From NCBI GenBank assembly GCA_963169105.1, contig OY720636.1, forward strand, positions 75,690,123 to 75,754,122: a stretch of DNA of 64,000 bases. Direction: 5' to 3'. Shown in pieces: positions 36,286 to 47,060 of this stretch. Positions within the stretch are counted from its first letter, which is position 1, and each line of letters opens with the position of its first letter. A program made the translations under genes and the position numbers. The notes under the pieces are model-generated. The model saw only the letters and a list, made by a program, of their open reading frames with translations. It was not told the DNA's origin and searched no databases. The stretch is from Ceriagrion tenellum (Eukaryota > Arthropoda > Insecta > Odonata > Coenagrionidae).

Positions 36286-38178
36286 TTAGCACGGCCATCC
36301 TTTCGTACATGTTTATTTTAAAAGCATCTAGTTCTTATTCCTTTATGATCCACTCATTCTTTATCATATTCCTCCAGGTTTTACAGCAATCACTCCTCCC
36401 TTACATTACCGAATCCGTCAAGCAAGCTCTGTATAAAATATACCTTTCTTCCCTGTTCATAATCGAGTAGCTTACGCGCCATGAGATGAAAATCCGTGTT
36501 ACGCACCCTAAATTTGTGTCAACTTTATAACTTTACTCGTTTTGATCTGCCTACAATCTCATGTACTATTACCTAGGAATTGGCGTTAATTTTTTAACAT
36601 GTGAAAAATGCAAATTACATACAAATTGATATGGATTTTTCATGTAAACTACCTTCTGTCCCACCTACATGACTTCTTTTCCTTTGCTGTCTCCAATATC
36701 TCAATGCAAGTTATTATCTCTTCCATCTTTATTTATTTTCTGAAAAATACCTGTATTTCATCTATTTGTGTAAGCTGAATTTTCCTCGTTGTGGAAATTC
36801 GCCGCCTCTCTGGTCATTGACATTATCACTTCCACGTCTCCTGCTGGATATCACCAGCATATCTGACGAATCTGTTATTAAGAATGTCATAAAATCCCCG
36901 AACCTGCCACTCGAGTCAGGTTTGTACTGCAGAAACGTCTCTGGCCCTGTCTCTCTCCAATAGACGATATAACAAGTGACATAGGGGGATTGGGTTGGTG
37001 TGCTGGCGGCAAGAGGCCTGGGTCGCAATCACGGTTCTCCATAATGCGTGGGCTTGCGTTATCGTTATTCTTTAATTGCACTTATGAGAGCGAAAATTTT
37101 ATCGTAATTCTACAAATGTTTTCAATTGCTTCAATCGCTAGTTTTAATTCATACGGTGTTTCCTTGGGACCGCAACTGTGAGTCTTGCGCCTCTAAGGCT
37201 GTTGCGCTTTGCATAGCAGTAACGGAAAAGAAGGAATCGTTATCCTACCCCTGGATTCAAATCCTATGGCTCGGGTTCAAATTCATGCCGAGTCGTAGAT
37301 TTTCCAGAGGCAACACAAATCTCCTCTTAAGTGTTGTGAGAAGAGAACTTCAAGTACAGTACTTCGTCTCCTGCCCTTAGGGTAAACGTATCCTCCTCAC
37401 CATATATGATCCTACTTTTTCCAAACGATCCTAAATGTCATAAATGACCAATTCACCACATCATCGTGTTGCATTTTATACTTTCCAGATAATGTTACTA
37501 GATTTTATTGGTTCGGCAGTCCTCCTGCTTCTATTGTAAGACTTCCGGAGGAGCAAAGGGAGGTCGAGGAGACTTCAATGCTCGACTCTTTCGCACTGGA
37601 GTACGTCTTAGTTAAACAATATTTGCATATGCAACTACTATACTACACTCATGTAGGTACTGAACTCATGGCCTCCGTAGGGGCTTGTGGCTAATAGTAT
37701 TGGGGCACCATACTTAGAAAGTAGAGGATGTTAAATGAAGAATAGGATGAAGTAATGATCGAAAATTGATGTGTGTGGACGGGGTGTTTTTGCATTCTTG
37801 TTTGTCTCTTTGGAGATGATGTATCCTTTCATACAAACTCAAACAAGAAATTTTTGCTGAGATTTCAAGTCAAGTACCATACATCGACCCTCGAATTTCT
37901 GAGTATGTGCTCTGACCTCGCGATCCATAATTCCTCACCCCTAAAGCAGTTTCTTATGAAATTGTAAGAATAAAATATTGCGAGCAGTTACCGCGGTCGA
38001 TCCTCGTGAGTTGGACTGGGGTTTTATATATATGGCGGTTAGCGTTATTTTCAACTACGCTCAAGGCTAGTGGTTTGATTTCTTGTCGAGTAAGTCTTCC
38101 ACAAGAGGCAATTCCCAATGCATTCCTTAACACTTAATGAAATGGAATCGGCATTTTGAGTGCTTTGGACAACTTATG

Positions 38179-38318
38179 TTTTATTTCAGTGCTTTGGAAA
38201 ATTGATATGTTTTTAGGCTCACGTACAGTATCACTTCCAGCAATTCAAAGTCTTCATTGAATCTATGGCTATGGAGTATATGTAAATTATCAATCATCTG
38301 TGGCCTGCGTGTGATAAT
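38179..38318. repeat. ~140-bp diverged repeat, copy 1
   Basis: Matches 38950-39090 in the same orientation with small indels. Shared pieces in order are GTGCTTTGG, TTTTTAGGCTCA, AAAGTCTTC-ATTGAATCTAT, ATGGAGT-TATGTAAA and CAT-TGTGGCC. A second partial GTGCTTTGG lies just before it at 38160. Confidence 0.7.
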
Positions 38319-38949
38319 GATTTGCTCTTAAGTATTTTGCTGTAGACCTCTGTGACTTCGTGGCCTATGAGGTTGTACTTACGATAATTGGTGAAGCGTT
38401 TCTATTGCGCTCTCGGATTCTAATATACAATTTTTAGCAGAAGGAAAGAGAATGTCTGATTTGTGTTATCACAACCTATAAAGAGTAGCCTTTCTCTCAA
38501 TTTATAGGGAATAGGGTCATTTTTAGTTATTCCTCTGGTTGATATGTATCAAACGGCCATGATCATTCATATTCCTAAGGGATGTAATATTCAACACATA
38601 TCGAAAACCGTCCAAAGGAAAGAATTCTTTCTCATGATTTCACAATCTATAAGCTATTGCCTTTATTATGAGTAAAATTCATAGCATCATTTAATTTATT
38701 CCTTCCTCTTATGGTGTGTCTAATAGTCTTTTTCATCCAAAACTCAAACGGTCGCCTCCCTTTTGGGGTAGAAATCGAACAGCTGACCTTAATTCTTAAT
38801 TAGTTTATACCTAGTGATGATGATGTTTATTACTCCCAAACAATATACTTAAAATACAACCAAGAAGATAGGGATCTTTAGGTTACCTAGAAGGAGAACC
38901 TGTATTGAGGTTACCATCAAAGAAGTACATAAATAAATGAACATGCATT

Positions 38950-39090
38950 GTTTACTTCGGTGCTTTGGTAAACTACATTTTTTAGGCTCATATATACCAT
39001 CAACTTGCTTCGATCAAAAGTCTTCCATTGAATCTATTGCCATGGAGTCTATGTAAAATATCATTCATCCGTGGCCAGTGTGTGCTAATT
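38950..39090. repeat. ~140-bp diverged repeat, copy 2
   Basis: Partner of 38179-38318, about 770 bp downstream. Identity is visibly lower than for the 27.2/28.2-kb pair, so this duplication is older or the two are independent copies of one dispersed element. Confidence 0.7.
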
Positions 39091-40578
39091 TGTCTATTTA
39101 ATATATTTAATTTGCCGGGTGACTGATAGGTTATTGAATAATTCTGGAGTCATACATATCCTAAGTCACTTGTGTAAAATCATTTTTGGCTCGTGCTATG
39201 AGAATATTCCATTGCAATTAGTGGAAGGGAAACTTCGTATATCACAGCCCATTTCGATTTCAATTAACTCTTTCTTCGCCTGATATTTCTGGATGGTCTC
39301 AGAAAATCAAGAAAAATACTCGCAATGTTTTTTTATACTGGATGAATGGAATATGCATTCAGCGGGAAAGGGCTGTAATGAGAAATCAGCTTGCCTAACT
39401 CGAACGATTTTCGAAAAAATCGTAATTCATTCGCATCTTGATGACTCTTTATTTTTATCCGAGGCAATCATACTAACTTGATGGATTTTCAGTGTGATTA
39501 ACGAAGCAGAAGTCTCTTTAAATCAATTCTCCAAACGAATCTCATATCAATTACGTGTCACTTTGATTTCCAAAATGACGTGCACCAGAATGCATTATCC
39601 GCTAAAATGCTGTTTCGGGAAAAGTGCCTAAAGCAGGACCGCGGAGCGTACTCTCTTTGATGATTTTATCATTGTATTGGTAAATCAGGATTTACGAATC
39701 GATGTCAACGTTGAGCTCTGAGAATGCATGAAGTTTCCATCATTCCCTTAGTGCCGAATTTTCCACTTCCGTTAGAGATTTGAATGTTTGTATTTTCATA
39801 ATAATAAGTTTTTATTACTCCGACAGAGAATGCGTACATGCGAATGCGTAAATCGTAAAAATAAATGCGCAGGCTCAAAAGCTTTTAAAATTTATCAATA
39901 TCAAAATTTATCTCCATCTCATTTCATCACCTACCTTCAAATAAATGAATAAGTACTAAGGGAGTCTTGTCCAACAGCGAATTGATGCTTTGAGTCAAAT
40001 TTCAGCGAGTTGCAGTTTAGTAGTTGGCCTGTAATTCATGTAGGCGACCAGCATCTTGGTCATTGCGCCGTTCTTGATAGCTGAATAAATATCAAAGAAA
40101 GAGTCAAATTCGCCACATCTTTTACCAACTCTAAATCAAATGTGCCTATCGGTAAAGCATGTGATGACAGATTGCGTAAAGCACTCGGCCTAAGGTTTGG
40201 GATATAATGCTAATGAAAGCTTGGCTGTAAATCTAGAATTCAACATAACGAGCGATAGCGTTAATTAAATAGGTATTTTGGAGTTATAAAACTTTTTTAA
40301 GCATTTTTTTTAGCCTTGCCTCTAGGTTGCCAAATATCTCTTACTGTAAGGATACGATGTGGTATCATATGACTAATGGTTAATTCTGTCTCCCACTCTG
40401 AGGAGTAATGTACAATGCGGTACAAAATGACCTTGATGCCGACGCAACCTAATAAATAAAATTCTACTTAACTCTATGCAATACGCAAAGGGGGCCACTC
40501 TTTACCATCCAAATGGCCTTGTATATTACTCAAAAAGTGCTCTCCACTTAGCATCTAAATGGGGATTCGGGTCTCAAT

Positions 40579-40665
40579 GAAAAATCTTCGCCGCTGCTGG
40601 GTTCGTACCCGGCAACGTAATAGAAAGAGCCAGTGGGTACTGAAGACACCGCACCTACCAGTTTC
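40579..40665 (-). mobile_element. tRNA-derived SINE fragment
   Basis: The minus strand has a box A-like TGGTAGGTGCGG, a box B-like GGGTACGAACCC (40599-40610), then GGCGAAGATTTTTC (40579-40592). The last string is shared with the copies at 46007 and 63306, which is the main reason for calling one family. Confidence 0.5.
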
Positions 40666-43137
40666 CTATGAGTTTTATAGGTTTTCACGTGCTAGCTTGC
40701 TACACGTTTGAAAGTGTTCCTTAAGCGTTGTGAAACCAGTTAATGAAGGGTAACTATTTTAAAAAATTTTAATGACGCTCATCAGGTATGTATAATCAAA
40801 AACACATCGTTTTAGAGATTCAATCAAAAATTGGTCATAATGAATCCAATATACCGTGAAGAGTTGGTGTATCGTAGGAGATCAGTAAAGTTGTTGTTAA
40901 TTAACTTGGATTCCTTTGGGATGCGGTGGGAGTTTTTCTACCCCTCTACCTTTCGAAAACTCGTGACCGAAAAAAAAATTTGCGCGTGAACTACCGGGTT
41001 AAAAATTCATTATTTCGCTTATGTTTTTTTTTCATTTTCATAATCACATGCGAGCTCATATTTCAACAATGCACCCCTCTCTCGTTCGTTTTGGTCCAAC
41101 GAAATGTCTAAACGTGACCGCGGAGCGTTAAAATTTTTGCTAGTTTACCTTTTGTTTTTATGCTTCGAAATGTGTCCTCTCCAATGAACGACCTCACTGG
41201 AAAAAATCATTATCCGTTAATGTCATCGACGGTTTCGTATAATCGGGCAGCCTTTTTTAAATGCGGAATAATTTAGTGCCTTTCAAAATTCATGTAACTA
41301 ATTGAATTGTACTTCGCGTGAACGAATCCTCGTCGCCAACATCGGTTCACTTTGGTCCAATCAAGTTCGCAAACGTAATTAAAAATGAACTTTTTATGTT
41401 GTAATTGTCGAATTTTAAATGTTCTGACTGTTTTATCAGAAGCAACATTATTAAATAATCATGAGGATCAAATTAGTTTCCAAAAATAAATAAAAATTGG
41501 TCAGTTTAATTATGTAATTTAGTCATAATTTTCATAATTGTCCGTATTATTAGCATGTGTTTTTCTTATGTTACTTTTTGTCATATCAGTGCATGAGACT
41601 ACTTTATCCTTATAAAATGAAGCGTTACAAGCATCCTTTATCCACTTATCCTAACCAGAAGCACTTGTTATATGCGCTGGAAATCGTCGATTTGCATTTA
41701 CTCTTAGTATAGGATTGTATTACTTAATAGCGTAATAATATTGTGTACCTTTTCAAGTCATTCCTGTCAGATGTCGTTTGGGCCGCTCTGAGTTATGAGC
41801 TTCACTCGTTGAAAGAGCGGTAAATATAATTTCAATAATTTAACGGCTAAATTCATTGCAGATGCAGTGCTAAGGTCATATAAATTTAAAATATATGCGT
41901 ACTCTTATATGACTATGAAATCAAGTCCATAGAAATGTCTCAATAGATAAGACAGTGAGCTATTAAGATGATGTGTTCTAGAAGAATGAAGAAGATCAAT
42001 TTTGACATAGGGTTTGTCCTTTGAGCGTTTTACAGTCAATAGCCTGTAAAGTAGTCGTACCAAATGCTGGGAAAGATAGATAGTTGAATTGAAAAAGGAA
42101 AACTAAAAATGTGAAACGAACTGATCAGACACACCAAACAGCCCTCGTCCAAACAATAATGGACGGCGATATGAATGACAGGAATAAACGAGGGAGACCA
42201 TGAATTCCATGTCAATATTAGGATCTGGAATAAAGTGGTTAGCTGGGAAGATCATGTAGTGGGGAGCTGTATTAAACCACCTCTCATGATTTTGATAAAT
42301 GATTTGACTATTGCACAAAGAGTCAGAGAAAAAATCTCGGCAGATTCCGAGAAGTGGGAAATACGAACATACTGGCTCGAGTTTGAGACATGGCAACCTT
42401 CAGAAAAAAACTTCAGTTGCCATGTCAGATTCACGAAAACAGCGGGTTGGTTGGTTATTTTGGAAGGTGTGGTAGTCAACAGTGGCCATTTGTACCGCTT
42501 TGTATAAGTGAAAATGATGGTGAGGTTAGGATTATTCAGAAATCAGAGAGAGGGTGTGGTGAAACCTGGCGCGGCGTCGGCTATAGAATGCTGTTTACGA
42601 AAGTCGGAAAGGTTAAAAAATAACGAAAAGTTGTGGCTTTGATACCTCGGAAGACGAATAATGGAATTTGGGTTGAAAAATATAAGAGATGTTTGAGTAA
42701 AACATCTCACACTCTAAAACGAGTAATAATTGTATATTCCCTCTTTTGTATGTAGAATTTATCTCTCAAACGGCTCTATCGATTTCCTGGGAACATTGTA
42801 TACAAAGTGCTTTGGGTGCGAAATCGTAATTGGGCAATGTGTAGGCTAGTACCTTTGGAAAAGTATGTTAAGGGGGACTAATGGGGCCGGTGAAAAAGTT
42901 GCAGACCAATAAATGAATAGCGTAGAAATCAATGCGGAATTCAGGGTAGAGTATTTTATTTTACGATTTTTAGATATGATAAAATAGCATTAAGGCAATA
43001 AACATAGACAGATATGCGCGAGTGGGTTATAATTTTGTTTATATAGCGTATTATTTGGGATTTATGGCCTATAACTTTAGATAACCTAGATCAAACAGTA
43101 TTTCTTATAGCGATTTTCAAAATTAGCTCTCGGTAAA

Positions 43138-43337
43138 GCCCTTGTTGTAATGTACGATCTTGTCCTTTCTCGGCGAATTATATGAATAAATAATTCTCGG
43201 GCTTCTAGCCGAGTAAGAATTTTTGTGGCTGACGTTTCGATGGATAACACTTCCATCGTCCTCAGAGCAGTAATGAAATGCAGGCCTTCCTTCCTGCGTT
43301 TATATAGCCGCTTAAGCCGCCGCCGCCCTTGTTGTAA
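43138..43337 (-). mobile_element. 174-bp insertion with 13-bp direct repeats and hammerhead-like motif
   Basis: GCCCTTGTTGTAA occurs exactly at 43138-43150 and again at 43325-43337, as expected for a target-site duplication. Inside, on the minus strand, CTGAGGAC (43258-43265) is followed by a stem GATGGA...TCCATC (43239-43257) and GAAACGTC (43231-43238). The plus strand also has a tandem CCGCCGCC near the right end. The length, direct repeats and motif fit a short non-autonomous retroelement of Penelope-like or retrozyme type; that assignment is inference. Confidence 0.55.
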
Positions 43338-43689
43338 GTTTATGTAGGGTGTTTATTTAAGGTAAGGATGACACATGCGATAGTCAGAGAAGCGAGCGAG
43401 TAGATGGACTTGTGATGTGTTTTCAACACCATTCCGAAATTAATCTGTTCTGTTCGAGTGATTTATTCATGGATATGTCTTGAGGAAAATTACAATCCAA
43501 TCGGAGGTCTGTCTCCTGATGTTGTAGTAATAATATTGATTATCCGAAATGAGAATGGAATGGAGAGCTGGGAGAAAACCATTCTTTGCATTGATGACTG
43601 CAGATAAGGAAAGCATATAATAGAATGACCTTCGCGCCCACTGAGTCCAGTTTTTCCTTTAATTAGCATTCAATGCTCGCGAATGAATG

Positions 43690-44330
43690 CAATCATCGGA
43701 GAGCCCTTGTGGTTTCGTCAATCCCGTCCTCAAAGTTTTCCATTGGGCCCTGTGCAACCGGAGCGTGCCGTAAAGCTTCGCACCGGACGAGATGACTGAA
43801 ACCTTCTGCGGTGAACGTGACTCGAAAAAAAAATACCGGAGACGATCTGCGTGATTCCCATAGTCCAAGGGCACTAATTTTCCTCTTCCGTTTCTCTCTC
43901 CCTCGCTCTATCACAGCCCTTAATGAATTCGATCTCCATAGCATCGTCGTTTGCCCCACGGCGGTGCATCGTTCCGACAAATTTAATTAGCGCTCCGTCG
44001 CCACCTTTTCCATGGCGGAAGTTTCGTGCTCGGGTCGACCTCCTCTTAATTGCGAGCCGTGTATTGCAAAGGCTTTCGCTTAATTGGCTCATCGCATCGC
44101 ACCCCGTGATGATTGCTCGTTCGTGGAAATCCGCCGCGGTTTATGTTTCAGAGAGGCGTCGCGTCGGTCGCGTTGACGATTGTCCTCTGCTCTGCGCAGT
44201 TAGCTGCAGCGACAGCGACGTGTCCGTCGACGTTTCCTTTTAGGGGAGGAGGATGAAAAATGGACCCTGCGACATCCGCGTTGGGAGTTTGGTGCTCAAA
44301 TTAATTGTCACACCGTGCTATGCAAGGTTT
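43690..44330. promoter_or_regulatory. CpG-rich intronic block with TTAATT sites; enhancer candidate
   Basis: Much richer in G+C and CpG than its surroundings, with no coding potential I can support (both strands give short frames without domains). Homeodomain-type TTAATT cores sit at 43983, 44046 and 44080 within this GC-rich context, which makes them less likely to be chance than in AT-rich DNA. TTAATGAATTC occurs near 43920. Confidence 0.3.
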
Positions 44331-44597
44331 GCCGTCCCGTATGTTCTCTAATTATTAAGGGTCTCCGAAAATATTCATTCGAAATGCACGTTGTCCGACG
44401 GTTTTTGCCTTCAGGAGTTGTTGCTGAATTTAATGGCGAAATGATTGAGGGGGTAATCTTAGGATAGTATATTTAGAGCGTGAAACTCGAATTATAAGAT
44501 AGTCCGGTCATGATTTATCAGTGTAGATATGGATCATTGGTCTTGAAAAGTTACAGCTCGAGCAATCATTGTCTAAGCTTTATTCTATTGATTTAAC

Positions 44598-44671
44598 TTT
44601 ATTGGGGCTAAAAATACAAAATATATGTACATCCTGGTCTTTTGGGATGTTGTATTTTTAGCCCTTATAAA
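44598..44671. repeat. Short hairpin repeat
   Basis: Left arm 44598-44634 and right arm 44644-44671 share GGGCTAAAAATACAA facing its complement, extended outward by TTTAT and inward by CATCC facing GGATG. It could form a cruciform or be a tiny foldback element. Confidence 0.7.
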
Positions 44672-45931
44672 ACGTCGGCAACGGATCGTCGGAAAGCTTT
44701 AGTTTTTCATAAAAAAAAAACAACTTTAACAACTTCTAGGGTTATAACAATGAGTTCAAAAGCGCTAGAGATTTTGGGCGAAGTCAAGTAATAGCAACGG
44801 TCGTACGAGAACGTTAGTTACTGCGTGTGAGAGTATAATTATATGAGGCTGGACCTTGTGGAATCTGTCGATATTCACCATGAATGAAAGACCTAATGAA
44901 ATTGTTTGCGGAAGAGTAAAAGGTCGAGCGATGATCGATCGCCGTCTTGGCCGATGTTCTATTTTTCAGGAATTCTGAGGAAATTAATGGCAAATGCACC
45001 TCGTGCAGCGGAGACTTTATACATTTTTCTACCGGAATTATGACAATCTATGAGCCGTAGTGACAGTTATCTTTCAGTGACAGTCAGTTAGACAGACATT
45101 TAATATATCTCTAGTGTTTTATGCGAAGCAAAAGACTGTTGGTAATTGATATCAGAACAAATACTTTCTTCGTTTGAATGCTCTGATTATTATTTCTTAT
45201 TTTATAAAAAGTTGACTGATGATAAAATAGTTGTTCGAAACTAACGTTGTGCGACGCAAACATATACCAAAACTATAGGTGAAGCGATAGGTGGAGTGAT
45301 AGAGGTGGAAATCCTTCCATTATATCTTTCATATTCTTGCGTATAAAATGATAATTTGATAGTCTTTTAGTTTTTGCTACCGGTGCACATGGAAATTTGT
45401 CTTAGCGTGACGTGGCATTCGATATTTCGTTCACGTCTCAGAAATTCTTAATTTTGGTGGCAATTGAGAATGTCCTGGTGGCATAAGTCAAAATACAGTA
45501 GTAAGTGTGTAAATTATGGTTGGAGGAGGTGCTTATTTAAGTAATGCTGAAAAACTTTACGATTAAGAAGATATTATTCTTTCGATTACAATCATCGAAT
45601 GTTTAGTTTTTCGATATATTTGTGGTTAAGCTCGGATGCGGATCCAAAGTGGAAGGACTCCTGTTATTAAACAATATCCAGTTGGAAATTTGGCAATTGG
45701 CAAATCTTTTAGAGATTCAGATGTATAACAAATTCTAATTTTCTCATTTAAATACATAACTAAATATATGTGTATGGCGTTTTTAAGCCTTGTGATCACT
45801 GCGCCAATGTATGTAAGAAATCGAATTGGTTGGATCGAGACTAAAGTGGGGAGGCAAGGAAGATGTAAGGGGCATCTGGTGTCAGTTTGAAATCACTCAT
45901 TACGAAAGACACCAACGGGACAGAACGGTTT

Positions 45932-45948
45932 AACGCCCCATCTAGTGG
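45932..45948 (-). promoter_or_regulatory. CTCF-like insulator motif
   Basis: The minus strand reads CCACTAGATGGGGCG. It fits the CTCF core CCASYAGRKGGCRC with one mismatch (G for C at position 12). A single motif match is weak without occupancy data. Confidence 0.3.
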
Positions 45949-46006
45949 ACTGTATACCTCACTAGAGGTCATGTTTAAATAACAACAGTGTTGGGATCGG
46001 TATTCC

Positions 46007-46075
46007 AGGGAAAAATCTCCGCCTCAGCCAAAAGTCAAACCCGGAGCAAGCATGCGACCCTCCATTATGTTGTTA
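46007..46075 (-). mobile_element. tRNA-derived SINE fragment
   Basis: The minus strand carries AATGGAGGGTCGCATG (a degraded D-arm/box A), GGGTTTGACTTTTGG (a diverged box B, 46029-46043), then GGCGGAGATTTTTCCC (46009-46024). The tail matches the copies at 40579 and 63306. Confidence 0.45.
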
Positions 46076-46789
46076 TTTCACTGATTGGTTTTTTGATACC
46101 TCCGTAGTTTGTGAACCTCTATGAGCTGGCGAGTAGTTGTGGTATCCTTCGATACTCTCATAGACCTTCTTTAGAATATGACTGATGTGGCCATCTTTGG
46201 ATGCGGTCTAAGGTCTTAAAATGTTACGTTGCCCTCTTACAGGGATCAAAGGCATTTCCACACGCAGACAAAGTACCCGCTCTTACCCTTGTGCGGAAAA
46301 GAATGTCGGATTCGTTTTCCTTTGTTCTGCATTCGTGCTATTTTTAAACTGAGGCTTTTTTTGGTGCCCTTGGTCTTCGTCGTTCGAATGATTAATTAAC
46401 AAAGCGCATACTTGTCAACACAAAATTTGTCATGAATAAACGAAGTGAAAATCTACGCAAAGCTGTTCGCATTTCCTCCTTCAATTTACCTTGCGCCAAT
46501 GGAAAAAAATTCTCCCTGTCACCGGTGGTAAATTTTTTGAATACCAGCCACCTCCTCTTCAGAATGAAGAAATAGTTTTGCCAATAAATGCTTCAAAGTC
46601 TGCGTAAGCGTTATTATTATTCTTGTGCTGTAGAATTGCGATATTGTATCCAGAATCTCACCGTTCTCTCGTCCAGTCTGTGTTGGACTAATTACGATTT
46701 CAATAGGAAGTAATTTTATCATGTTTTCAAAATAAAGAAATGGGAGGACTCATTTCCTCTCGTGCACGTGCTGCTAAATTCAGCACCGT

Positions 46790-47060
46790 TAGCTCAACAG
46801 AGAAAAATAATAATGACGGCGGTAATAATGGAAACGGAACGAATAATAATATTAACAAATCGGAGCCGAACAAATTTAAAGTAAACACGTGAAGCTGATT
46901 CAACGCGGAAGCCAGCGCAAAAAATTAGTGCCTGGCTAGGGAAGAATTAACGAAAATGTCGGGAGGCAAGTTGAGGGAACGAGGTAGATCGACAAAGGCC
47001 GGAGGAAAGTTGGATCAAGGCCATTTATACGATTCGTAATCGTATAAACACCATTTTTTA
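46790..47060. promoter_or_regulatory. Intronic block with palindromic TTTATACGATT site; enhancer candidate
   Basis: A moderately GC-rich stretch with several TAATAAT and ATTAACGAA cores that ends in a perfect inverted repeat at 47024-47048 (TTTATACGATT, CGT, AATCGTATAAA). TTTATAC resembles posterior Hox/Cdx half-sites. Function is inferred. Confidence 0.25.

Noticed and set aside
37240..37300. GGATTCAAATCC and GGGTTCAAATTC, box B-like strings
   Set aside because: No box A at the right distance, no cloverleaf, and no GGCGRAGATTTTTC tail. Neither a tRNA nor a supported SINE.
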